Shown here one piece after another: positions 23,873-34,956 of a stretch of DNA of 64,000 nucleotides. The first letter of the stretch is position 1; each line of letters begins with the position of its first letter. The notes beneath the pieces were generated by a model. The model did not search any database. It saw nothing but the letters and a program-made list of their open reading frames with translations, and was not told the origin of the DNA. The position numbers and the translations under genes are program-made. The stretch comes from Ehretia macrophylla (lineage: Eukaryota; Streptophyta; Magnoliopsida; Boraginales; Ehretiaceae). The stretch covers positions 11,585,001 to 11,649,000 of the forward strand of contig CM075768.1 in NCBI GenBank assembly GCA_037974665.1, read 5' to 3'.

Positions 23873-25145
23873 ACATTTCCCTTTATACCTGATCAACATA
23901 TACTGAAGAGTAAGCAAACCATAGGTTTGTGGATGTAGCATTTGTCATTGTGTTGCTACTTACATATTGTAATCTCACTTGTTTTACATTGCAATTTGCT
24001 TGAGGACAAACAAAGTTTTGGTATGGGGGTACAAAGTGTTGCATGATACAATTTTTCAAAAATATGTAAGAAACACACTATTTTCGTGAGAAATAGTAAT
24101 TTGCTACCTTACTTGTTTATAGGAGGATAAGTTAGATAATTTGAGAACTTGTGTTTTTAACTATGTATTGTGAAAAACTCTCAAGAATGTCTACAGAAAA
24201 ACTTTGGGTTACTGTATTCATAAGTTAAACTTAGTTGTTCTTTTCTTCAATTGATGAAAATTTGAATTTGAGAAGAATGAGATAGGATTACCGTTTGTTA
24301 TAAGAACTCCTTGTGATTGAAACCTGAACCCTTATGCCATGTCTGTACAGTATGTTATGTAACTTTGTCTGTATGTACACTCTGGAAAAAAAAAACAAAG
24401 AGGAAAAGAAAAAACAAAGAAAACAATGAAAAATATATATAAAAAGGAAAAAAAAGTTATACATACCTTTGTTGTTGAATAAATTTTTGGTGTAAATATG
24501 TTGTAAATCTCTAAAGCACCACTATCCTAAACATTGTAATTTGGGATATATGCTATAGTGTAAGGTTTCGAGCCTAGATATCTCGGGTGATTAAGGCACG
24601 TTGGGGTCCCCTTAAAACCTAGCAACCTCGGCCATCTGGATAAGGATTGTTGGCCTCAAAACTCGCTACATGGGATATCCAGAAAGTAAAGGAAACTAAG
24701 CACTAAAAAGAGATAGTTTTGAGTTGTATTTTCATTTTGGCAAATAAAAAGGGTGAAAGCATGATCAAGGGTTTGATTACAAATGGGTAAGAGTATCAAA
24801 TTCTAATCTATTTATATATTCTGAAAGATAAGAATGTTTGGACTTAATTTGCTTAGATTTCTTCAAAATACTTACTCCAAAGCAATTGATAGATTAATTC
24901 TAAAAAAGTTGTTTTTTTTTAAAACTGTTTAAAGGTTCACTTGTAATTCTTGTTATTTACATATGAACTTGTAAAGAAAGGTGAATTACATTTGCTCATG
25001 AACTCATTTTGACAAAGGTTAGGAATAAAGTTGCATTTATCTGCTTTCAAATTTGAACTTGTAAAATCTTGAGGTTTTCACTTTTGAATCTGTGTGCTTT
25101 AAAGTAGTTTTGCTTGAGGACAAGCAAGGTTTACGTTTGGGATAT
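23873..25145 (+). other. 3' internal region of the first unit of B
   Basis: Matches the 3' internal region of the second unit (about 29060-30327) and that of element A. It holds the upstream polypurine-type motif at 23999, an A/G-rich run at 24385-24455 and the terminal motif at 25113. No coding region is seen. Confidence 0.8.
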
Positions 25146-26864
25146 TGATGTGATGATATTTGTACCACTCAAACCACTAAATTTGCACTACTATTGCATC
25201 TTAACTTGTGGAATTAGTGCAACACTTAATACATTTTTGATGCAATGTCAGTTAATCTTTAAAAGTGAAGAAATCGATCTTAAAATGGAAAAATGCAAGT
25301 CAAAGAATTGTGCGATGGCAAAGACTCGAGAATCAGTGGTTGAATCAATGCCCGTAGAAGAAGAATTTGGCCAGATCAAGTGCAAATAATGACCTATGTC
25401 CGTTTTTGACAAACCGTACCAGTTTTTCGGATAGAAACGGCCTTCTGAGCAAAGGCAGGATGGCGTAATTTTACCCAAAATCCATCGTTTGAACGGTCAA
25501 AACAGTGAAAAATGACCGAAAACTCCTCGGTCAACGTCTCGGTCAAAGTCAACAATCGGAGCCACAAAAGTCAGCAGACGGGCGCTCGAGTGCACCTCAT
25601 TGGCGCTTGAGCGCCCCCTATGTGAGGCGTGCTCGGCGCCCCCTATGAATCTTCCACCATATTTCAAAAAATCCACGTGGCGCAAACTCAATGATGGAGC
25701 AGAAGTGCGCTCGAGCGCGCCTCATAGATTCTTCCAGAAGCCTCGTGAAGCGACACGTGTCGTAAAACCAACAGACGTAGCAGAAGCGCGCTCTCTGAAC
25801 CTCAGGCCTATAAATACCCCCCAACCTCAACGGAAAATGGATAGAAAATTAATTTAGGATTTTATTTTAATTATTTTTAATTTCTTTTTTAGTGTTAGTT
25901 TAGGGTAGTTTAAATATGGTAGTATAAATAGTTAGTAGTTGGGGAAAAATACGGCGGAGGTAATGCCCGAATTTTTGGGGCATAGGAAAAGGAGAAAATC
26001 TCGTAGCTGTGCTTAGGACTCCGACCTCGACATCATTTATGGGGGAGCATCTTTTTAATCTCTTTTATATTTGAATGTCGTTATAATGCCCGTGTTAATT
26101 CAGGATTTTGATTATATATTAATGGTCTTTTAATTTATCGGTCTTCATGATTTGGACTCATTTAATTCATATGCATTATATGACTTGTATTAATTAAGTA
26201 TTGTCTTTCATACATAATGCTTTTAAGTAGATGTTGTGATTGCTTTATTTTCGTGTCATATATCCATGCTTTAATAGTGAATCAATAGCTTGACAACCTT
26301 AAAGAGATCCATGCTTTTAAGTAGACCATAGTTTCTAAACTAGAAAGGAAACGTTAATTACTTAGTTGAAACATACCTTTTACACCAGGTTGCAAGGACA
26401 GTTCCATACTATGCCTCCAATGCTCGTAGATGGCACAGCACCTACATCAGAGTTAGTAATCGGGATTTTAATAGACTAAGATAATTGACTAGATTAATGC
26501 TTATAGCTTAACCTCTTGCATATAATTAGAGAATCCTATTTTTGACCCTAGATTAACTACCTTAATATTAATCCGAGTTTAATTACTACCTTCCCATATT
26601 TATACTCCCAACTCTAACTTTAATTCAGTTAACTTAGTTTAGTTTAGTTTTAATCAAAACCCATCAATCTATCTGTCTTTACTTTTCAACACTCACTTAA
26701 ATCACTTTTATACGCACTTATTCAACTGAACTAAACATAGGAGCCTCCCTGTGGAATTCGACTCCGCACTCAGAGCATACTATACTACGAAGATCTGTGC
26801 ACTTGCGGGTTATTAGAACTTGGTCATTTTGCACCTAATTATAACGCACCGTTTGAACGCATCA
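25146..26864 (+). repeat. Middle LTR of element B
   Basis: A 1719-bp LTR starting TGATGTGATG and ending GAACGCATCA. It serves as 3' LTR of the first unit and 5' LTR of the second. GC-rich palindromic motifs at 25580-25800 precede TATAAATA at 25809-25816, as in LTR A and the last LTR. Confidence 0.92.
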
Positions 26865-26870
26865 AGTTTT

Positions 26871-26888
26871 TGGCGTCGTTGTTGGGGA
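26871..26888 (+). other. Primer binding site of element B (tRNA-Asp type)
   Basis: TGGCGTCGTTGTTGGGGA begins six bases after the LTR end. It is close to TGGCGCCGTTGCCGGGGA, the site used by Athila and related plant gypsy elements, generally assigned to tRNA-Asp. Tekay and copia in this window use a Met-tRNA site instead. Confidence 0.88.
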
Positions 26889-26965
26889 GGCACAATTTAG
26901 TTTTTTGATTAAGTGTATTGAATTTGTTTTAAGTGTTTGTTTTATCTGCTTTCTTTAAAAACAAA

Positions 26966-26990
26966 AGCAACAACAACAACAACAAAAAAT
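26966..26990 (+). repeat. (CAA)n run in the leader of B
   Basis: A short CAA repeat lies about 30 bases before the first ATGs of the gag-like frame (27012-27020). CAA-rich leaders can aid translation in plants, but that is only an analogy here. Confidence 0.6.
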
Positions 26991-27011
26991 TGTTTGGGAA
27001 AATTAGATTGA

Positions 27012-27464
27012 TTGAATATGACTCATTTTAATGGTTCATCCGATCAATGGACTTTTAATGATACAACCCAAACCCCTATCCCAAATACATGTGAAGTTTG
27101 TTTTCAATTTGGGCATACCTTTGAAAATTGTCCCCAAAATCCCAAGTTCTTTCAAAATCATGATTCTACTATTCAGGGTTATTTTTCAAACAAAGATTTG
27201 TATTCTAATACAATAACCCGGAGTGGCAGAATCATCAAAATTCCTTATGGGATCAAAATAATGCATCTTTTATGCCTCAAAATTCTGAAAATTTTGCTTC
27301 TCAAAACCCTAATTCTTCCGAGTTTTATAAAAGTTTTGAAAGTGATTCTTTCAATCAAAACTTTTGATATCCTAATTCGGTTGAATTTACTTCTCCTGAA
27401 CCAAACTTCGACGACAAGTTCGGCCAACTTGTCCAACTCACCGAATCCAACCATCAATCTATAG
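27012..27464 (+). pseudogene. Gag-like zinc-knuckle frame of element B
   Basis: A 150-residue open frame whose N-terminal third carries one CCHC knuckle, CEVCFQFGHTFENC (C-x2-C-x4-H-x4-C, residues about 29-42). The start region MTHFNGSSDQWTFND is not one I recognise. A knuckle so close to the N terminus is unusual: in a normal gag it comes after the capsid domain. This suggests a shortened, gag-derived protein in a non-autonomous element. Broken, treated as a fossil. Confidence 0.65.
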
Positions 27465-27599
27465 AGAGGCTACAAGACCAAATCAGTCAACTAGCCGAGA
27501 GCATAAATGATTAGGAGGAAGACGAGCACCATATTCAACCTGTCGTGAGTTGACAAGACCAATCTAGTTCTGTTCATCACGAAACTACCCAAAACTAGG

Positions 27600-28720
27600 T
27601 TGAGGGGATAGAAGTGTTTAGCGGAAATAAATTAGGTAGAGAGTGTAATACCAGGATTGAGGTAGACAACATGCTTGAGGCACATACACCTGAATGGAAA
27701 AACCAGTCATCACTTTGGAGTCAAGAAAAATTTTCTCAAAACTTTGAAAGTCAAGTCCCTGCACCTTTTCAATCTGAATCTTTTGTTGATCCTATCCTTA
27801 ATCTTTTCAAACAAAATGATCAACATGATGATTGGATTGATTCTGAACCTCCCAAATCCAGTGACAAGTATGACCAACTTTTTCATCTTGCCCAATCCAA
27901 TGCTCACATGCTTCAATCTTTAGATTAACACATTCAATCTGTTATGAACCTCTTTGATGAAATAGCATTTGAATAGACTAATGAAATGAGTAAGATTAAT
28001 CGGGAGACATCTAATAGGGAAAATGAATTTGAGAAAAATGATGAAATGCCTCACATAGAAAGAAAGGATGACCTTATTAATATCATGACTCAACCCAACT
28101 TTGATTCCTCTTCAAGGAAAATGAGTGCGCACACTTCCTTAGAGTCTTTACTCTTTCAGTATAAGTCTATTGAGTCTACTTTAAATCATCTATCCTTCTT
28201 GACAGTTGTAGAAGAAGCTAATGAGAATGAACGACTTTTGTATCAAATTGACCAAGAGAATGAGTCCAATGTTACCATGTCTTTTTCAACTAATTGTAAC
28301 ACTAAAAATGAAGTTTTGACACCCTTTCTCTTTTCTGTCAAAAGTCATCTCAGTTCTTCATTTGATGTGTCTTCATCCATTATGCAACTTGTAATTTTAC
28401 CCAAAGAAGCATAATTTGGATTTGACCTATTTACGAACAATATGTTGCATACATCTTTTAACTTATGGGTTGACCAATTGGGACACACTGATTTACAACA
28501 TAAAATGACCACTGTTTACAATTTATCCATGAACATTCCCACACACATCACATTGAGATGGGAATGGTCACCTTTTCATGGTGACTTGGAAAAGGCATAT
28601 TTTGTAAGAACAAGGAACCATCATCTATTGCATGATCTTTTTCTATTTAAAATCTGTGCCGAAATGATGATCAGGCAATATGTGTCGAAGAGCTTTAAAC
28701 ATAGATGGCTCTAACATTGG
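27600..28720 (+). pseudogene. Remaining coding-like stretch of element B, unrecognised
   Basis: Three coding-like stretches (about 27614-27928, 27986-28414 and 28442-28714) are rich in Ser, Asn, Gln and Glu and show no RT, RNase H, integrase or protease block. The composition suggests a disordered or coiled protein. A helical segment near 28000-28100 is charged. I do not recognise a family. It ends just before the conserved hairpin at 28745. Treated as part of a broken virus-like element. Confidence 0.45.
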
Positions 28721-28744
28721 CGCCTATCTGAAGGCGTAAAACTC

Positions 28745-28767
28745 AGCGCTACTAGGAGGCAACCTAG
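28745..28767 (+). other. Conserved AGCGCT + CTAGG/CCTAG hairpin (element B)
   Basis: AGCGCT (28745-28750) then CTAGG-AGGCAA-CCTAG (28752-28767), matching element A at 16432-16455 in sequence and position. Confidence 0.7.
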
Positions 28768-30327
28768 ACTTTTAAATGCTTTTGTGTGTTTATTTTCCCT
28801 TGTTTGTGTAATTTTATGCTTTCTTTAGTCCTCCGTATTTATTTTTGCTTACGTATTTATAGGAATTTTATTGAAATCATGTTGCGTGCTTGTAGCAACA
28901 TGTTCACAATTGCTGAAACTGATGATAAATCTTAAACTATTTTGTCTACTAATCTTTAATGAGGTTGCAGAATGATCCATGTTTGGACAAAGATTAATAG
29001 ACACATTCTTTTTCATCAACATTTAATTGCTACAAATCAGGTGATATCTTTCCTTACTTCTACATTTCCCTTTATACCTGATCAACATGCACTGAAGAGT
29101 AAGCAAACCATCGGTTTGGGGATGTAGCATTTGCCATTGTGTTGTTACTTACATATTGTACTCTCACTTGTTTTACATTGGTATTTGCTTAAGGACAAGC
29201 AAAGTTTTGGTATGGGGGTACAAAGTGTTGCATGATACAATTTTTCAAAAATGTGTAAGAAACACACTAGTTTCATGAGCAAGAGTAATTTGCTACCTTA
29301 CTTGTTTATAGGAGGATAAGTTAGATAATTTGAGAACCTGTGTTTTTAGCTATGTATTGTGAAAAACTCTCAAGAATGTCTAAAGAAAAACTTTAGGTTA
29401 CTGTATTCATAAGTTAAACTTAGCTGTTATTTTCTTTAATTGATGAATATTTGAATTTGAGAAGAATAAGATAGGATTACTGTTTGTTATGAGAATTCCT
29501 TGTGATTGAAACCTGAACCCTTATGTCATGTCTGTACAGTATGTTATGTTACTCTGTCTATATGTACACTCTGAAAAAAAAAGGAAAAGAAAAAACAAAG
29601 AAAACAAAGAAAAAAAATAGAAAAAGGAAAAAAAGAGTTGTATATACCTTTGTTGTTGAATAAATTTTTGGTGTAAATATGTTGTAAATCTCTAAAGCAC
29701 CACTATCCTAAACATTGTAATTTGAGATATGTGCAATAGTGTAAGGTTTCGAGCCTGGATATCTCGGGTGATTAAGGCACGTTGGGGTCCCTTTAAAACC
29801 TGGCAACCTCGGCCATCTGGCTGGGGATTGTTGGTCTCAAAGCTCACTACATGGGATATCCAGAAAGCAAAGGAAACTAAGCACTAAAAAGAGATAGTTT
29901 TGAGTTATATTTTCATTTTGGCAAATAAAAAAGGGTGAAGGCATAATCAAGGGTTTGATTACAAATAGGTAAGAGTATCAAAGTCTAATCTATTTATATA
30001 TTCTGAAAGATAAGAATGTTTGAACTTAATTTGCTTAGGTTTCTTCTAAACGCTTACTCCAAAGCAATTGATAGATTAATTTTAAAAGAGTTGTTTTTTT
30101 TTAAACTGTTTAAAGGTTAACTTGTTATTCTTGTCATTTACTTATGAACTTGTAAAGAAAGGTGAATTACATTTGCTCATGAACTCATTTTGACAAAGGT
30201 TAGGAATAGAGTTACATTTATCTGCTTTCGAATTTGAACTTGCAAAATCTTGAGGTTTTCACTTTTGAATCTGTGTGCTTTAAAGTAGTCTTGCTTGAGG
30301 ACAAGCAAGGTTTAGGTTTGGGGGTAT
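28768..30327 (+). other. Non-coding 3' region of B, second unit
   Basis: No coding region. Upstream polypurine-type motif at 29188, an A/G-rich run at 29574-29636 and the terminal motif CTTGAGGACAAGCAAGG at 30294 directly before the LTR. Confidence 0.8.
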
Positions 30328-32086
30328 TGATGTGACGATATTTGTACCACTCAAACCACTGAATTTGCACTACTATTGCATCTTAACTTGTGGAATTAAT
30401 GCAACACCTAATACATTTTTGATGCATTGTAGGTTAATCCTTAAAAGTGAAGAAATCGGTCTTAAAACGGCAAAATGCAAGTCAAAGAATTGTGCGATGG
30501 TAAAGACTCGAGAATCGGTGATTGAATCAATGCCCGTAGAAGAAGAATTTGGCCAAATCAAGTGCAAATAGTGACCTGTGTCCATTTTTGACAAACCATA
30601 CCAGTGTTTTGGGTAGAAACGACCTTCTAAGCAAAATGCAGGACTTTTCTCTGTGCGCGGCATGATTTTAGCCAAAATCCATCATTTGGAGAGTCAAAAC
30701 AGTTAAAAATGCCCGAAAACTCCTCGGCCAACATCTCGATCAAAGTCAACAATTGGAGCCAAAAAAGTCAGCAGACGGGCGCTCGAGTACGCCTCACTGG
30801 TGCTCGAGCGCCCCCTATGAATCTTCCACCATCTGCCGAAAAATCCACGCGGCGTAAATTCAGCGATGGAGCAGAAGCGCGCTCAAGCACGTCTCACGGA
30901 TTCTTCCGAAAGCCTCGCAAAGTGACATGCATCGCAAAACCAACAGATGCAGTAGAAGCGTGCTCGAGCACGCTTACTGGGCGCTCGAGCGCGCCTCTGA
31001 ATCTTAGGCCTATAAATACCCCCAACCCTAACGGAAAATGGATAGAAAATTAATTTAGGATTTTATTTTAATTAATTTTAATTACTTTTTTAGTGTTAGT
31101 TTAGGGTAGTTTAAATATGGTAGTATAAATAGTTAGTAGTTGGGGGAAAATACGGCGGAGGTAATGCCCGAATTTTTAGGGCATGGGAAAAGGAAGAAAT
31201 CTCGTAGCTGTGCTTGGGACTCGGATCTCGGACCTCGACTTCATTTATGGGGGAGCATCTCTTTAATCTCTTTTATATTTGAATGTCGTTATAATGCCCG
31301 TGTTAATTCGGGATTTTGATTATATATTAATGGTCTTTTAATTTACCGGTCTCTATGATTTAGACTGATTTAATTCATATGCAATATATGACTTGTATTA
31401 ATTAAGTATTGTCCTTCATACATAATGCTTTTAAGTAGATGTTGTGATTGTTTTATTTTCGTGTCATATATCCATGCTTTAATAGTGAATCAATAGCTTG
31501 ACAACCTTAAAGATTCCAAGAGACTATAGATAATACTTTTAAGTAGACCATAGTTTCTAGAGTAGAAATGAGACATTAATTACTTAGTTGAAACACACCT
31601 TTTACACCAGGTTGCAAGGATAGTTTCATACTATGGCTCCAATGCTCGTAGATGGCACAACACCTAGATCAGAGTTAGTAATCGGAATTTTAATAGACTA
31701 AGATAATCGACTAGGTTAATGCTTGTAGCTTAACCTCTTGCATAGAATTAGAAAATCCTATTTTCGAGCCTAGATTAACTGCCTTAATATTAATCCGAGT
31801 TTAATTACTACCTTCCCATATTTACACTCCCAACTTTAACTTTAATTTAGTTAACTTAGTTTAGTTTAGTTTTAATCAAAACCCATCAATCTATCTGTCT
31901 TTACTTTTTAACACTCACTTAGAACACTTTCATACGCACTTATTCAACCGAACTGAACTTAGGAGCCTCCCTGTGGAATTTGACTCCGCACTCAGAGCAC
32001 ACTATACTACAAATATCCGTGCACTTGCGGGTTATTAGAACTTGGTCATTTTGCACCTAAGTATAACACACCATTTGAACGCATCA
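30328..32086 (+). repeat. 3' LTR of element B
   Basis: A 1759-bp LTR, TGATGTGACG to GCATCA. GC-rich GCGCTCGAGCGC-type motifs at 30775-31000 precede TATAAATA at 31011-31018. It is followed by TSD copy CCTTC at 32087-32091. Confidence 0.92.
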
Positions 32087-32091
32087 CCTTC

Positions 32092-32350
32092 CATAGTGAA
32101 GTGCCCAACTTCACTATATGGTTTTGAACCTATAGTTTAGATTCAAGCATCATAGTATATACCTTCTGTGCAGATCACCACGCACCAATGCCATTCACTC
32201 AAATCAAGGAGCCTTAGTAGGCATATATATAAAGAATATAATGAGAGTATAGAGATGCTCATGTAAGATGCATTGATTATTAATTGTTATAATATCCATT
32301 CACTGAGACGTCTTAGTGCTAGTGGTCTTTAGGGCATAGAATTCCTAACA
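32092..32350 (-). repeat. 5' LTR of copia element D, second part
   Basis: Continuation of the LTR interrupted by B. On the minus strand it begins TGTTAGGAATTC at 32350, with TATGCCC and AAAGACCACTAGCAC shortly after; the latter wording is shared with the LTR starts of element E. Confidence 0.85.
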
Positions 32351-33100
32351 TAATGGACATGTTCCATAACAACAAAATTTATAAGATACCTTGATACATG
32401 TAGTAGCAAAGTTCCAATTAGGCTTAGGCCCATTACCCCAAGTCAAAACGATATGAACATAGGCTAAGCCTGCAATTTAAATCAATACAACTAAATTACT
32501 ATACAACTCAGAAGCTATGCCATGTGATCCAGGCCTACGAATAAGAAGGACAAAGTTTGAACTCTTCCTCATTTGGGTCACAGGTTGAACCAAACCTCAC
32601 TAAACCTATCTACCTATGAGTACGATAGCCTAGACCTTAAGCTTGACATAGCCAACCCATCTATAGGATTATATATTATCTTCAACCTAACTACTAAACA
32701 TCATCTTAACTTTTATTATATCACAGGGAAAAATGGGAGAACTACAAAGGATCCTACATGGAATCCACTTGTGCTAATATTTTTCTCAAACCTAAACAAG
32801 TTTGTCTCCCTCTTCTAAGGGGCATTGATTAATGAATCATTCTCCTTAAGAATAACAATCTAGCATTTTAAAAACTCTTTCTAAGGATACTCTATTATCC
32901 CACATATGTCTTTTACTACTTTCTCAAACATCTGTTACAGCCAACAAAGGTTTGAGGCTCTTATCTTCGATCTTCAGTCCACTAACTAACATCTATCATC
33001 CACACCATCATGTTTGACCTACGATAATTCTTTACTTTCCTTTTGCTTTATCATTTTCAGAGTTATTAACTTGAGCGTTAGAGATCCTTTAGCTAACATC
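32351..33100. other. Unassigned spacer right of element D
   Basis: AT-rich sequence with no open frame of note, no LTR ends and no motif I recognise. It should be the flank into which D inserted, either host DNA or a worn repeat. Confidence 0.4.
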
Positions 33101-34490
33101 ACAATAACGTCAAAGTCTTTCACGACTTGATGCGGAACAAATATAATTCTAAATATGTTCTAAAAATGCTCGATAACAGGACACATGATTGAAGAGTAAA
33201 GCTCTTAAATAAGAGGATAAAATAAAACTCTTAATAAAATATGGCTGAAAAAACTCCTAACTAAGCTAAAAAGTCAACTATTTATATTAGCTATTATGGG
33301 CTAAAATACAAGTCTCGAATCAATATGTGATAAAATAAAGTTATGACATAACTTAAAAGATATTGAATAAAATAATGTTGACTGCACGCCTACTTAGGCA
33401 CGTCTCTTTTGGGCTTTAACTCTATCAAACTTCTTTATAAACTCGTATCCATCTTGTTTCACATCATGCCTTCTTTGTCTTCTATTTCTATAGGTTTTGA
33501 TAAGTTAATATTTATGTTATTTATACTGTTCTTTTTCTTTGTGCACATTTCATGTCTTGATTAGTTTGAGATTAAGCATTTTAAGAATATTTTCATGCAG
33601 TATAATTTTAAGGTAATAGAAGAATAATTTAAATGAAAAAATTGCCAAAAATGAATGAATGGGGTGCAACTAGCAAAAGAATGGAAAAGAGCCAAGTTCA
33701 ATTGATGGGCCTAGGCTCTGATCAACTGGAACTTTGGATGGATACAATGGTGCAATTTTTGATTTATTAGAATTTGTGTCTAATAAATCTATTTATACCA
33801 TAAAGAATCAACTACATGTTTCGATTGATCAAAACCAAATTATAATCAACTGATGAGGCTAGTAGAGACCAAACTACAAGGTCTGATTGATTAGACCTTG
33901 TGCTCGATCAATCAAACCCTATGGTTGATCTACACCCGATCGACTGGAACACACATTTTGGTGTTAGTTTCTCACATGTTTTGCAAGCTATAAAATGGGA
34001 GAATTAGTTTTTGTGAGGGAATTTTGAGAAGCTTTGAACTCTAGACATAGAAGCTAGCTCGAATGTTACTTTTGGGAGAAGATAAACAAGAGTTTTGAAG
34101 CACAAATAAACTAAAGCAAGAATTACAATCAAACAACATCATCTCATCCATCATTCAATCCATACGCCATTCTAACGCTTTCATTAGTTTATTGCTTTTG
34201 GGATTTGAATTATTAAACTCATATTTTATGTTTTCATGCCAATAATATTTTCATGGCTTGTAGTTATACTTTCTTCATTCAAGGTTATATTCTTCATTCA
34301 TTAAATCTCATAAAGTCTTGAGTTATGAGTTTGGACTAATTTAGGTTTTATTGAAAAGTTAAGTTTCAATTCAGATAGTTATATGCTCATTTGAATTCAA
34401 TTATAGGTTAAGAACAAATTGAGTGAGTTTTTAGAGAAAGTGAAAGCTAACTATGCCTCAGAGGTAGAATATGCTTTAACAACCTCTTGC
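33100..34490 (+). repeat. Possible worn LTR
   Basis: No gene seen. Several traits look like an LTR: a perfect eight-base hairpin stem at 33877-33884 and 33893-33900 (CAAGGTCT/AGACCTTG), recurring GATCAAC/GATCGAC-TGGAAC wording (33714-33960), then a CTATAAAATGGG TATA-like box near 33989 and an AT-rich run after it. Dyads upstream of a TATA box are also seen in the Athila-like LTRs. I could not find its ends. Confidence 0.3.
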
Positions 34491-34956
34491 TAATTAACTT
34501 TCCTCCCTGGTGCACGATAGACTTGCTATCTTGCGCAAGCCTTCCTCTTTCTTCTTCCTCACCCTAGGTTTCTTGTAACTTGGGGCTTTCTTTTCCTTTG
34601 GCATTCTTTCGTTGCTTTCATGGAAAAGCAGAAGCAGAGTAAGAAGGGTGTTGGGAGTTAGTCCCCTACTAAGGAGGATCCGGTGGAACCTGCGTCAGGT
34701 TTTCCCCCTATCTTTTCTGAGGGAACTCTTGTTGATGTTGTTGTGAGATCTGCGGTTGTTGGGGAGGATCCATCGAATGAGGACTTCCCTCATTTGCCAT
34801 CATATTCTCCTAGCGGGAATAACAAATGTACTGAACGGTGGTGATGAAGTTGAGGTGGTAGCTGATACGCTGGGTGTCATAAATATGGAAGTTGATACTG
34901 TTAAGGTGGAGTCTGTTGGCTCTGGAACTGTGGATAAGAACCTTGAAGTGTCTTTC
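34490..34956 (+). pseudogene. LINE segment 1: 5' UTR and ORF1 N-terminal part
   Basis: A short pyrimidine-rich leader (TTTCCTC, CTTCCTC, CTTTCTTCTTCC) precedes an ATG at 34620 that opens MEKQKQSKKGVGS, a basic start typical of plant L1 ORF1. A stop codon follows after residue 13, and the same reading then continues with an acidic, low-complexity stretch (SPTKEDPVEPASG). A frame change occurs before 34830, after which GGDEVEVVADTLGVINMEV reads to the insertion point. The protein would bind LINE RNA. Confidence 0.7.

Larger units (their letters stand above)
23564..32086 (+). mobile_element. Athila-like tandem element B (LTR-internal-LTR-internal-LTR fossil)
   Basis: One insertion in the D LTR, bounded by TSD CCTTA/CCTTC (one mismatch). 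Order: a short LTR part (from 23564, about 0.3 kb), 3' internal sequence (to 25145), a full LTR (25146-26864), PBS and a full internal region (26865-30327), and a final LTR (30328-32086). LTR ends show the short inverted repeat TGATG...CATCA. The shared termini and PBS place it with Athila, but no pol sequence is present anywhere. The tandem order could come from recombination between two copies or from a strand switch during copying. Broken, with about half a dozen breaks in the coding-like part. Confidence 0.87.

Noticed and set aside
27012-27464. Zinc-knuckle frame as a possible host gene
   Set aside because: It sits between a PBS and a polypurine tract within two matching LTRs, so it belongs to element B.
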